DNA of 32,365 nt from CAZONU01 sp965370045 (GTDB lineage Bacteria; Planctomycetota; SZUA-567; JAKLDR01). Of the stretch, positions 1 through 7,355 are shown piece after piece. The notes under the pieces are model-generated. The model was not told the origin of the DNA and made no database searches. It worked only from the letters and a program-made list of their open reading frames with translations. A program made the translations under genes and the position numbers. The stretch covers positions 1 to 32,365 of the forward strand of contig CBDUSI010000045.1 in the NCBI GenBank assembly GCA_965370045.1, read 5' to 3'. The first letter of the stretch is position 1, and every line of letters begins with the position of its first letter.

Positions 1-115
1 GCATCGACTTCGGAACCCCTCCTCGAATCTGAACCATTCTGACTCCAATCACGGCTGCTCCATTTTTCAACGGCCTGCTAGAGGGTGGGCGTTGCGGGTT
101 CCGGGCCTTTCTCTC

Positions 116-143
116 TTGAAGCCGCCTCTTTCCCGGATAGAAT
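116..143 (+). promoter_or_regulatory. Probable sigma70-type promoter of metK-ahcY
   Basis: TTGAAG (116-121), a 16-base spacer and TAGAAT (138-143) give a good housekeeping-type promoter. It predicts a start of transcription near 150 and a leader of about 53 bases. The same TAGAAT -10 box recurs at three other genes in this window, which supports the call. I see no SAM or SAH riboswitch fold in the short leader. Confidence 0.6.
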
Positions 144-156
144 GCTCGCGCTAACT

Positions 157-172
157 GACCGACCGACCGACC
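157..172 (+). repeat. Tetranucleotide repeat (GACC)x4 in the metK leader
   Basis: Four exact tandem copies of GACC lie between the predicted transcription start and the ribosome binding site GGAGGA (188-193) of metK. Being non-coding, a copy-number change would alter leader length, not reading frame. Four copies is short for a hypermutable tract. Confidence 0.7.
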
Positions 173-202
173 GAAGCGCCGCCTGACGGAGGAACCAGTT
201 AA

Positions 203-1411
203 ATGGCCGAGAAGAAGCTCTTCACGTCCGAATCGGTGACCATGGGGCACCCCGACAAGGTCTGCGACCAGATCTCCGACGCCATCCTCGACGCCATCAT
301 CGCTCAGGATCCGAACTGCCGGGTGGCCGTCGAGACCCTGGTCAAGACCGGCATGGCCGTGGTCGCCGGAGAGGTGACCACCGACTGCTACGTGCCCATC
401 CCCAAGGTGGTCCGCGAGACCATCAAGGGCATCGGCTACACCCACGCGGACACCGGCTTCGACTACGCGACCTGCGCGGTGCTGGTGGCCATCGAGGAGC
501 AGAGCCCGGACATCGCCCAGGGGGTGAACGAGGGCGGGGACCACGAGCAGGGCGCCGGCGACCAGGGCATGATGTTCGGGTACGCCTGCGACGAGAGCCC
601 CGAGCTGATGCCCCTGCCCATCATCCTGGCCCACAAGCTGGTGGCCCGCCTGGCCGAGGTCCGCCAGAACGGGCTCCTCGAGTACCTGCGCCCCGACGGC
701 AAGAGCCAGGTCACCGTGGAGTACGACGGGGACACCCCCGCGCGCGTCCACACCGTGGTGATCAGCACCCAGCACGAGCCCTCCATGAACGACCACCAGG
801 AGGAGCTCAAGGCCGACATGATCAAGCGGGTCATCAGTCCGGTGGTTCCCCCGGAGTTCATCGACGAGCACACCATTATGCACGTCAACCCCACCGGGCG
901 CTTCGAACTCGGCGGGCCCTACGCGGACAGCGGGGTCACCGGGCGCAAGATCGTCGTGGACACCTACGGTGGCATGGGCCGCCACGGCGGCGGGGCCTTC
1001 AGCGGCAAGGACCCCTCCAAAGTGGACCGCTCCGCCGCCTACATGACCCGCTACATCGCCAAGAACGTGGTGGCCGCCGGCCTGGCCGGGCGCTGCGAGG
1101 TGCAACTGGCCTACGCCATCGGCGTGGCCGACCCGGTTTCCGTGCGGGTGGACACCTTCGGCACCAACCGGGTGGACGAGGACAAGCTGGCCGCGGCGGT
1201 CCGCGAGGTCTTCCCGCTCAAGCCCCACGGGATCATTGAGCACCTCAATCTGCTCCGGCCCATCTACCGCGAGACCGCCCGCCACGGGCATTTCGGCCGC
1301 TCGGGCGACGGCTTCACCTGGGAGAAGCTCGACATGGTCGAGCCCCTCTGCAAGGCGCTGGGCATCGAGGCCAAGTGCCCCAAGTGCATGCAGACCCACA
1401 AGGCTAAATAG
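203..1411 (+). CDS. metK: S-adenosylmethionine synthetase
   Basis: This enzyme makes S-adenosylmethionine from methionine and ATP in the cytoplasm. At 402 residues it has the usual family length. The substrate-binding motif GHPDK is at residues 15-19, the signature GAGDQGMMFGYA at 117-128, and the glycine-rich phosphate-binding segment GGGAFSGKDPSKVDRSAAY at 262-280. The ATG is preceded by GGAGGA with a 9-base spacing. The next gene, ahcY, starts 9 bases after the stop, so synthesis of SAM and removal of its product SAH are co-expressed. This supply is relevant because at least five SAM-using enzymes (four methyltransferases and a radical SAM protein) are encoded in the window. Nothing is missing from the catalytic core. 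Confidence 0.98.
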   Translation: MAEKKLFTSESVTMGHPDKVCDQISDAILDAIIAQDPNCRVAVETLVKTGMAVVAGEVTTDCYVPIPKVVRETIKGIGYTHADTGFDYATCAVLVAIEEQSPDIAQGVNEGGDHEQGAGDQGMMFGYACDESPELMPLPIILAHKLVARLAEVRQNGLLEYLRPDGKSQVTVEYDGDTPARVHTVVISTQHEPSMNDHQEELKADMIKRVISPVVPPEFIDEHTIMHVNPTGRFELGGPYADSGVTGRKIVVDTYGGMGRHGGGAFSGKDPSKVDRSAAYMTRYIAKNVVAAGLAGRCEVQLAYAIGVADPVSVRVDTFGTNRVDEDKLAAAVREVFPLKPHGIIEHLNLLRPIYRETARHGHFGRSGDGFTWEKLDMVEPLCKALGIEAKCPKCMQTHKAK

Positions 1412-1420
1412 GAGACGCCC

Positions 1421-2698
1421 GTGCCCAAAGCCAAGAAGAGCCACGTCCGCAGCCTCAAGCTGGCCCCCGAGGGCAAGAAGCGCATCGAGTGGGCCGACCA
1501 GGACATGCCCGTCCTGCAAATCATCCGCAAGCGTTTCGCGAAGCAGAAGCCGCTCAAGGGCGTGCGCATGGCCGCCTGCCTGCACGTCACCTCGGAGACC
1601 GCCAACCTGATGCGCACCCTGAAGGCCGGCGGGGCCGACGTGGCCATCTGCGCTTCGAACCCCCTCTCCACCCAGGACTCGGTGGCCGCCAGCCTGGTCA
1701 AGGACTTCGGCGTGCCGGTGTTCGCGATAAACGCCGAGGACCACAAGACCTACTACCGGCACATCGATGCCTGCCTCGACCGCCATCCGAACATTACCAT
1801 GGACGATGGGGCGGACCTGGTCAGCCGCATCCACACGAAGCGTCCCAAGCAGGTCGGCGAGGTGCTCGGCGGCTGCGAGGAGACCACCACCGGCGTCATC
1901 CGCCTCCGGGCCATGGCCCGCGATGGCAAGCTGCTCTTCCCCATGGTGGCGGTCAACGACGCCCAGACCAAGCACTTCTTCGACAACCGCTACGGCACCG
2001 GGCAGAGCACGGTGGACGGCATCATCCGGGCCACCAACCGCCTGTTCGCCGGTCGCACGGTGGTGGCCGCCGGCTACGGCTGGTGCGGCCGCGGCTTCGC
2101 CATGCGCGCGCGGGGCATGGGCGCCAAGGTCATCGTTACCGAGGTAGACCACCTCAAGGCCCTGGAAGCCATCATGGACGGCTTCGAGGTCATGCCCATG
2201 GCCAAGGCCGCGCCGATCGGCGATATCTTCTGCACGCTGACCGGGGACATCAGCGTCATCCGCCCGGAGCACTTCCGCAAGATGCCCGACGGGGCCATCG
2301 TCTGCAACTCCGGACACTTCAACGTGGAGATCGACATCCCCGGCCTCAAGAAGATCGCTAAGAAAGTGCGCCGGAACGTCCGGCCCTTCACCGACGAGTA
2401 CACGCTGCCGAGTGGCCGGCGCATTTACCTGCTGGCCGACGGCCGGCTCATCAACCTGTCCGCCGCCGAGGGGCACCCGGCCAGCGTGATGGACATGTCC
2501 TTCGCGGGGCAGGCCCTGACCACCGAGATGCTGGCCAGGCGCGGCGCCAAGCGCCGGCTGGCAATCGGCGTCCACGAGGTGCCGGCCAGCATCGACAAGA
2601 CCGTGGCCAGGCTGAAGCTCAAGAGCATGGGTGCGGCCATCGACACGCTCACTCCCCAGCAGGAGAAATACCTCTCCAGTTGGGAGATGGGCACGTAG
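1421..2698 (+). CDS. ahcY: Adenosylhomocysteinase (SAH hydrolase)
   Basis: This NAD-dependent enzyme reversibly hydrolyses S-adenosylhomocysteine to adenosine and homocysteine, relieving product inhibition of methyltransferases. The 425-residue protein shows the substrate-domain segments HVTSETANLMRTL (near residue 55) and NAEDHKTYY (104-112), the motif CEETTTGV (152-159), the Rossmann NAD motif GYGWCGRG (218-225) and the late motif AAEGHPASVMDMSFA. It is the short form, like that of Thermotoga and archaea, without the extra insert and extended C-terminus of the long form. It starts with GTG, with GGAGA overlapping the metK stop codon and a 5-base spacing, so translation is probably coupled to metK. 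Confidence 0.97.
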   Translation: MPKAKKSHVRSLKLAPEGKKRIEWADQDMPVLQIIRKRFAKQKPLKGVRMAACLHVTSETANLMRTLKAGGADVAICASNPLSTQDSVAASLVKDFGVPVFAINAEDHKTYYRHIDACLDRHPNITMDDGADLVSRIHTKRPKQVGEVLGGCEETTTGVIRLRAMARDGKLLFPMVAVNDAQTKHFFDNRYGTGQSTVDGIIRATNRLFAGRTVVAAGYGWCGRGFAMRARGMGAKVIVTEVDHLKALEAIMDGFEVMPMAKAAPIGDIFCTLTGDISVIRPEHFRKMPDGAIVCNSGHFNVEIDIPGLKKIAKKVRRNVRPFTDEYTLPSGRRIYLLADGRLINLSAAEGHPASVMDMSFAGQALTTEMLARRGAKRRLAIGVHEVPASIDKTVARLKLKSMGAAIDTLTPQQEKYLSSWEMGT

Positions 2699-2770
2699 TA
2701 AAGGTGGCACCGAGCAAGACCGCGCGGCCCCTCGCTCTCCGTCCAGCGCGAGGCTTTGGGGAATACTGAT

Positions 2771-4606
2771 ATGTCCCGGTCCATGCTGCTCCTCGCGGCC
2801 ATCTCGCTGCCGGCACTGGTCCTGGGCTGCGTGCCGCCGCAAGAGAGCACTTCGCACACGCCCACCTACGTAGCGCCCAAGACCGCGCCGGAACGCGTTC
2901 CCCAGCCGGTGAAGCTGAGCCCGCGGCAGATGAGGTACATCCTCCAAGCCGCCCGCGGCCCGTACCCGGGACCGCCCCGGCCGGCGGTCCCCTGGCCCCG
3001 GAAGGGAATGACCGTTATCGTCAGCATCTATGCGCGGGACGTGCGCGGCCGGGCGATCCGGCCCTTCCCCGCGCTGGGCCAGAGCAAAGCCGAGGGCGAT
3101 ATGGGCAGCGACTCTCTCCGGGCCGCGCTCAGCGCCTGGAAGCAGCTGGCCGGGAGGAAGTGCGACCCGAACAGGTCCGCCTTCAAGGTCGACGTCGTCG
3201 GGAAGCTCGGCCCCGTGCGGCAGGGCCTGCCCGCCATCCAGCCCGGCGTCGATGGCCTGGTGCTGGCCTCGCTGCGCGGAGGCGAGGTCTTCGTGCCCGG
3301 CTCGCTGTATCACGCGGACAGTCCCTCCCTCGAGCGCTACCTGCGCCTGGCCGCCGCCGCCGCGGGCCTCAAGACCCCTCGCCCGCGCATGCACCGGACC
3401 TTCACCGCCACCAGCTTCGCGAACCTCTCGCCCGGCGCCGAGCCACTGGCGCTCTACCGCGGCAACGCGCTCCTGGCCCGGCCCGGCGCCCGTGCGCTGC
3501 GCTCCGGGGTGGCCCTGGCCGGCAAGTGGCTGGTCGGCGCGCAGCGGCCCGACGGACGCTTTTGGTACCGCTACTACCCCACCGAGCGCCGCTATCAGAA
3601 GGATCGCTACAACCTGGCCCGGCACTGCGGGTCGGCCTGGGGGCTGTACATTCTCTATGACCGCACCGGCCGGCGGGACCGCAAGCTGCTGGCCGCCGCA
3701 GATCGCGGCCTGGACTGGGCGCGCTCGCTGGCCCGCGACCCCAAGAGCAAGAAGCTGCGCCTGCCCCAGTACGGGCCCCCCGGGCCCACCGCCAGCGGGG
3801 TGGGCCTGGTGCTCCTGGCCCTGGTCGAGGGCTGCCGGGTCAGCGGGCGCAAGGAGCTCAAGGCCGAGGCCATCGCGCTGGGCGACCTGACCGTGAAGGC
3901 CTTCCAGCACAAGAGCGGCCGCTTCTGGAGCTGGTGGAACCCCCGCACCGGCCGGCCCGACGGCGAACTCTCGATGGTCTACCACCCCGGCGAGTTGATC
4001 CTGGCCCTGGCCGGGCTCTACGAGGTCACCGGCCGGAAGCGCTTCCTGGAGGCCGCGCTCCGGGGCATGGCCGCCCAGGTCCGCGCCGAGGGGGCGTTGG
4101 CCAAGGCCAAGAAGCCCCTGCCCCCCGACGCCTGGACCATCATGGCGGTCGAGGCCCTGGAGCGCGTGGCCCCGCCGCGCCCGGCGTGGCGCGCGCACGC
4201 CTGGCTGCTGGCCGACTCGCTGATGAAGGGCCAGTACGGCTCGCCGACCGGTCCCAAACCCAAGGCCCCCGACTACCTGGGGGGCATGAACAACCTCGAC
4301 CCGCCCATCGCCTGCGCCGCCGGGGCCCGCGGCGAGGGCATTGCCGCGGCCTGCCGCCTGGCGCTGAAGGCCGGCGAGGCGGGGCGCGCGGCGCTCTACC
4401 GCAAGGGGCTCATCGACGCGGCGCGCTTCGCGCTGGAGGCCCAGTACCGCCCGGAGAACAGCTTCTGGATGCCCGAGCCGGCCAGGGCCCTGGGGGGCGT
4501 GCGCCAGAGCCTGCTGGACACCACCGTGCGCATCGACTACGTCCAGCACTGCGCGCTGGCCATGCTGGCCGCCGCCGAACTGCTGGAGACCGAGGCGGCC
4601 AAGTGA
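2771..4606 (+). CDS. Large lipoprotein with alpha-barrel-like C-terminal region
   Basis: I do not recognise a named family for this 611-residue protein. It begins with a lipoprotein signal peptide (hydrophobic residues 4-19, lipobox LGC, lipidated Cys20), so it should be anchored in the envelope. Residues of roughly 70-205 resemble the end of an AMMECR1-like domain, with a pattern of 'PGVDGLVL' followed by 'FVPG' and an LERYL helix; this is inference from pattern only. Residues of about 240-605 contain repeated helical units with W/Y-rich loops (GRFWYRYYP, GRFWSWWNP), like the (alpha/alpha) barrels of glycan-active proteins. ATG 2771 is chosen over an upstream TTG at 2756 because it leaves a standard signal peptide and has GGGG about 10 bases upstream. 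It lies 72 bases after ahcY. Confidence 0.8.
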   Translation: MSRSMLLLAAISLPALVLGCVPPQESTSHTPTYVAPKTAPERVPQPVKLSPRQMRYILQAARGPYPGPPRPAVPWPRKGMTVIVSIYARDVRGRAIRPFPALGQSKAEGDMGSDSLRAALSAWKQLAGRKCDPNRSAFKVDVVGKLGPVRQGLPAIQPGVDGLVLASLRGGEVFVPGSLYHADSPSLERYLRLAAAAAGLKTPRPRMHRTFTATSFANLSPGAEPLALYRGNALLARPGARALRSGVALAGKWLVGAQRPDGRFWYRYYPTERRYQKDRYNLARHCGSAWGLYILYDRTGRRDRKLLAAADRGLDWARSLARDPKSKKLRLPQYGPPGPTASGVGLVLLALVEGCRVSGRKELKAEAIALGDLTVKAFQHKSGRFWSWWNPRTGRPDGELSMVYHPGELILALAGLYEVTGRKRFLEAALRGMAAQVRAEGALAKAKKPLPPDAWTIMAVEALERVAPPRPAWRAHAWLLADSLMKGQYGSPTGPKPKAPDYLGGMNNLDPPIACAAGARGEGIAAACRLALKAGEAGRAALYRKGLIDAARFALEAQYRPENSFWMPEPARALGGVRQSLLDTTVRIDYVQHCALAMLAAAELLETEAAK

Positions 4607-4616
4607 GCGATTTGCT

Positions 4617-4638
4617 GGCCTTTTTTACGAAAGAGGCC
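4617..4638. other. Stem-loop between the two lipoprotein genes
   Basis: GGCCTTTTT (4617-4625) pairs with AAAGAGGCC (4630-4638) with one G-T wobble, leaving the loop TACG, which resembles the very stable UNCG tetraloop class. It lies 11 bases after the stop codon of the large lipoprotein. No T-tract follows on the + strand, so it may be an RNA-stability or processing hairpin rather than a classic terminator. Confidence 0.45.
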
Positions 4639-4747
4639 GATAAATCACCGGAAATACGTCTCCGGAGTGACGCAACCAGCGCCATACGATTGATTAACTA
4701 GGCCGGGCTCCTTTCTTGGGCGTCCGGTTCACGGTGGAAAGGCAGCC

Positions 4748-5425
4748 ATGTCCTCTCACAAGCGTTTCTTCGCACTACTATTCCTGCTGCCGCTCTGCGG
4801 TTGCCCGCAGCCCAAGCGTTCGAAACCCGGCTCCGGGCAGCCGGTCAAGCGCGCCAAGCGCGAGCTGGTGATCCTCGACGCGCTGAACTGGTCCGCCAAG
4901 TACCTGGAGGCCGGCGGCATCAAGCTCAAGCGCATCGACGGCTCGGTGCGCCTGGCGGCCGCCGACCCGGAGCGCACCGCCGCGGTGCTGGCCGGGGCCT
5001 GCCTGGCGCTGCGCCGCCGCCTGACGATCATCAGCGGGAACGTCGCCAACGCGGAGACCACCCGTCTGCCGGTGGCCGCCGCCGGAGCGCCGGCGACGCC
5101 CTACCGCCGCAAGGTCCTGACCGTGACGGCCAGCGGTGGGCTGGAGGTCGCCGAGGACAAGTCCGGTTTCCGCAAGGCCTACCGCCCGGGCCATCCCGAC
5201 GCCGACAAGGACGGCAACGTGCTGCTGCCCAACGTGTACCTGGCGGTGGAGATGCACGACTGGCGCGCCAGCCGCCGGGAGTACGAGACGCTGCGCCTGG
5301 CGCTGGTCACGCTGAGCAACAGTTACGTCGCGCCGCCGGCCGCGCTGCTCTCCGAGCCGGTGCCGCCCCCGCCTTACGAGGCCAAGAAGCTCCCGCCGCC
5401 GCCCCCGCCCAAGAAGGCCAAATAG
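4748..5425 (+). CDS. Lipoprotein with a FlgC-like flagellar rod domain
   Basis: The 225-residue product starts with a signal peptide and lipobox (LCGC, Cys19), then has about 30 charged residues. The rest matches the flagellar proximal rod protein FlgC. The family's N-terminal helix ends in GNVANAETT (97-105), followed by PYRRK (118-122), the signature PGHPDADKDGNVLLPNV (147-163) and the C-terminal helix EMHDWRASRREYET (168-181). FlgC itself is about 135 residues, has no signal peptide and is exported by the flagellar type III system. Here the domain has a lipid anchor and a proline/lysine-rich tail (203-225), and no flagellar gene lies nearby. The ATG has GGAAAGG upstream. The homology is clear by eye; the function is unknown, possibly an exapted envelope-spanning or scaffold protein. 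Confidence 0.85.
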   Translation: MSSHKRFFALLFLLPLCGCPQPKRSKPGSGQPVKRAKRELVILDALNWSAKYLEAGGIKLKRIDGSVRLAAADPERTAAVLAGACLALRRRLTIISGNVANAETTRLPVAAAGAPATPYRRKVLTVTASGGLEVAEDKSGFRKAYRPGHPDADKDGNVLLPNVYLAVEMHDWRASRREYETLRLALVTLSNSYVAPPAALLSEPVPPPPYEAKKLPPPPPPKKAK

Positions 5426-5448
5426 CCCAAGTAGCCCGCGCTCCGTTT

Positions 5449-5500
5449 TGTCATGACCTGCGCTCCTGATCGCCCGTGACTTACGACGCTTCGTCGTTTT
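5449..5500 (+). repeat. 52-base direct repeat, copy 1
   Basis: This copy matches 5663-5714 at 49 of 52 positions. Its right end holds the hairpin ACGACG-CTT-CGTCGT (5483-5497) followed by TTT, which has the form of a small intrinsic terminator for the FlgC-like gene ending at 5425. Conservation between copies covers the whole unit, not only the hairpin. Confidence 0.8.
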
Positions 5501-5618
5501 CTTGTGGGCCCTCCTCTCTCACGCCTTCCGTTCTGCGCGACCCCACTGAACGATACCTTTTGACCTCGTGTCAAACCGGCGGGGTTCCGCCCTCCCTGGC
5601 GTGGTTCCGGCAAGTGAA

Positions 5619-5661
5619 TTGCCGCTCGTCGGGCGCCTGAAGGCGCCGCTCCGAGCGACAA
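5619..5661. repeat. Long imperfect inverted repeat
   Basis: TTG (5619-5621) and CGCTCG (5623-5628) pair with CGAGCG (5652-5657) and CAA (5659-5661). Inside, GGCGCC (5632-5637) pairs with GGCGCC (5642-5647) around the loop TGAA. The element ends just before the second copy of the 52-base direct repeat, suggesting a compound repeat like those of REP/BIME or MITE elements. Confidence 0.6.
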
Positions 5662-5662
5662 C

Positions 5663-5714
5663 TGTCATGACCTGCGCTCCTGAAAGCCCGTGACTTACGA
5701 CGCTTCGCCGTTTT
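5663..5714 (+). repeat. 52-base direct repeat, copy 2
   Basis: This copy starts 214 bases after copy 1 and differs at three positions. The hairpin stem has one changed base (CGCCGT instead of CGTCGT) and is followed by a run of seven T, so it too has terminator form on the + strand. Confidence 0.8.
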
Positions 5715-5966
5715 TTTCCTGGCGCACGGACAGACGTTCCGGCTGACCTTTCGCTGGAGCCTTGGCGGTTGAAATAGGTGTGGTGACTCAAGAAAAAGTA
5801 CCCCCTCATAAGTAATAGAGATATTTGCCTCAAATCGGAAATATTGTTTCCCCAACCGCCCAAGTGCGAAGCGGATGCGAAAAGAAAATCGGCCAGAAAT
5901 GGCCAACCGGGGGCTGCGTGGGGGTCGCGCCAAACGGGAAGCGGCGGCGGTTGTAGAGTTCCGATG

Positions 5967-6506
5967 TTACCGCGCTCTTGCCTTCCTGATCTTCCTCCCT
6001 ATCTCGTCTGCAATGGCGATTACCGGGTGCCATTCCTCCGGACCATCACACCACCATGATAATTCCAGGCCGCCCAAGCTATCGCCTATCTCCAATGAGT
6101 ATGATGTGCCGTCGAGACCACCGGGCGCTTCGCGGGGCCGCACCGGGATGCTCACTTTGGCCAATCGCTCAAGCACGCCCTCGAACCACCGGGCGTCTAT
6201 CTCCACCTCCTGCCGTTCGATGGTTGGCTCGAGATCCCTTGGATGCTTGAGTCTCTCGACCGGCGTTCGGAACTTCTCGCGATCCAAGTCTCGTCGCCAC
6301 ACTGTGATGATGCCGCAATATGCGCTTTCGTCGCACCGCAAGGAAAGATCGTAGACCTCGATGCCGGTCATCTCTTCGAAGCTGGGCGACTCGCAGAAGC
6401 GGAACACGCGAGGCACCCCGCGGCGCAGGAAGGACCTTCCTCTGGATACTTCGGCACTGGCCTTCGTCTGGAAGTCGTACCACTCGGCCGTCTGTTCGTC
6501 TTCCAT
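5967..6506 (-). CDS. Hypothetical protein, 179 residues
   Basis: I cannot name the family. The 179-residue product has no signal peptide or membrane segment and should be cytoplasmic. It is rich in charged and aromatic residues. The C-terminal segment, LDGTSYSLEIG (131-141) followed by LSWWCDGPEEWHP (149-161) and an amphipathic helix, looks like a pattern I associate with small orphan or immunity-like proteins of complex bacteria; that is an impression, not an assignment. The open frame extends further upstream, but that part is antisense to the next gene and reads as nonsense. ATG at 6506 is chosen because GGAGAGGG sits just upstream and the plausible protein begins there. Base composition is less GC-biased than in the neighbouring operons, in keeping with an accessory gene. 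Confidence 0.7.
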   Translation of the reverse strand: MEDEQTAEWYDFQTKASAEVSRGRSFLRRGVPRVFRFCESPSFEEMTGIEVYDLSLRCDESAYCGIITVWRRDLDREKFRTPVERLKHPRDLEPTIERQEVEIDARWFEGVLERLAKVSIPVRPREAPGGLDGTSYSLEIGDSLGGLELSWWCDGPEEWHPVIAIADEIGRKIRKARAR

Positions 6507-6590
6507 TCCGCAACCCTCTCCCGCGAAATGCACACTACCGCCCTCGGACCGGGTGTCAAGGGCGCAGGTCCTTGACTCCACCCCAGACCG

Positions 6591-6619
6591 TTGACTTATC
6601 GCGGTTATGTGAGTACGCT
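6591..6619 (+). promoter_or_regulatory. Possible promoter of the DnaK-domain gene
   Basis: TTGACT (6591-6596), a 17-base spacer and TACGCT (6614-6619) lie 33 bases before the start codon. The -10 box is a poor match. A second TTGACT occurs at 6572-6577. Confidence 0.35.
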
Positions 6620-6651
6620 TGATAAAGACCCGTGAAGAGCAAGGGGAAGCT

Positions 6652-7197
6652 ATGGGGAGTGACCCCGAGAGCGACGAAAGACTGAAGAGCGCCCGCCAGT
6701 TGCTTCTGGTGGGCATTGCCTCAGTTGTCGTGGGAACCTGCGCAGTCCTGCTGGCCTGCGTGCTGCTCGCGTCCCTCTCTTGTCGTAACAAGACTTCCTC
6801 AATCGCAGGCGATGGGAATCGCTTGGGCGTCAAGCACTCCGGCAAGGTGCTCACGGAATCAATAGGCGTTGAAACCTTGGGGGGCGTCTTCACCGTCGTA
6901 ATCAAGAAGGGGACCGAGTGCCCAGTCACTGTCAAGGAGGTCTTCTCGACTGCCGAGGACAACCAGGCCGCTGTGGATATCCACGTTCTAAGGGGTAACG
7001 CGAAACTCGCCAAGGACAACCGAACCCTAGGCCGTTTTCAAGTCCACGGCATACCCTCCGCTCCCCGAGGGGTTCCGCAGATTGACGTTTCCTTCATCCT
7101 CGACCGGGAAGGGAACCTGGAGGTCAAGGCGCGAGACAAGGCAACCGGGCGAGAGAAGCAGGTCCGGGTTCTTGGGCTCGAGACAACGCCGAAGTAG
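6652..7197 (+). CDS. Membrane-anchored orphan DnaK substrate-binding (SBD-beta) domain
   Basis: The 181-residue product has a charged N-terminus, one membrane segment (about 17-43), a short linker, and a domain (about 66-175) that follows the beta-sandwich peptide-binding domain of DnaK/Hsp70. It shows SIGVETLGGVFT-like (70-81), VFSTAEDNQAAV (97-108), LGRFQVHGIP (126-135), APRGVPQIDVSF (137-148) and ARDKATGRE (160-168). DnaK has about 600-640 residues; the ATPase domain before this region and the helical lid after it are both absent. The positively charged stretch is after the membrane segment only weakly, so topology is uncertain. ATG 6652 has AAGGGGA upstream and is preferred to TTG 6619. 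I infer a holdase or peptide-binding role at the membrane. Conserved domain sequence argues against decay. Confidence 0.9.
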   Translation: MGSDPESDERLKSARQLLLVGIASVVVGTCAVLLACVLLASLSCRNKTSSIAGDGNRLGVKHSGKVLTESIGVETLGGVFTVVIKKGTECPVTVKEVFSTAEDNQAAVDIHVLRGNAKLAKDNRTLGRFQVHGIPSAPRGVPQIDVSFILDREGNLEVKARDKATGREKQVRVLGLETTPK

Positions 7198-7282
7198 CGG
7201 CAAAGGAGTTCCAGATGGATACGGCATCCCGGGAACGTAATACTTAGTCCCCCGTCCCCGCTACTTCCCCGCCTTCTCCCCC

Positions 7283-7311
7283 TTGCCCCTCCCCGCCCGA
7301 TGGGGTATAAG
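7283..7311 (+). promoter_or_regulatory. Probable promoter of the arginine-degradation operon
   Basis: TTGCCC (7283-7288), a 17-base spacer and TATAAG (7306-7311) lie 45 bases before the start of rocD. Upstream, at 7231-7252, is the imperfect dyad GGGAAC-N10-GTCCCC, which could be a repeat fragment or regulator site. Confidence 0.5.
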
Positions 7312-7355
7312 GGGTTTGCCCGGCGAACACTTCGGCCGGAGGGTGGGAGGAAGCC

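Larger units (their letters stand above)
5426..5966. other. 541-base gene-free region with repeats and hairpins
   Basis: No convincing gene is visible. The region is richer in A and T than the flanking operons, most clearly at about 5770-5850. It contains a 52-base direct repeat, a long imperfect hairpin (5619-5661), and a perfect 6-base-pair hairpin, TTTGAC-CTCGT-GTCAAA (5559-5575). The minus-strand open frames here encode the repeat itself (a shared RRSVVSHG peptide) and look non-coding. Confidence 0.6.

Noticed and set aside
1..202. SAM or SAH riboswitch upstream of metK-ahcY
   Set aside because: The predicted leader is only about 53 bases and shows no recognisable conserved core or pseudoknot arrangement.
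1489..2361. 290-codon open frame inside ahcY
   Set aside because: It is a frame shadow rich in R, G, H and P; the ahcY frame is unambiguous.
2730..2753. Terminator after ahcY
   Set aside because: CCTCGC and GCGAGG can pair, but the loop is 12 bases and no proper T-tract follows.
5449..5714. CRISPR array
   Set aside because: Only two copies with a 162-base interval containing hairpins; no regular spacers and no cas gene.
5519..5933. Minus-strand open frames in the gene-free region
   Set aside because: Both contain the translated direct repeat and lack ribosome sites or protein-like patterns.
6507..7019. Upstream extension of the 179-residue minus-strand protein to 350 residues
   Set aside because: The added part is exactly antisense to the DnaK-domain gene, and a good ribosome site supports the start at 6506.
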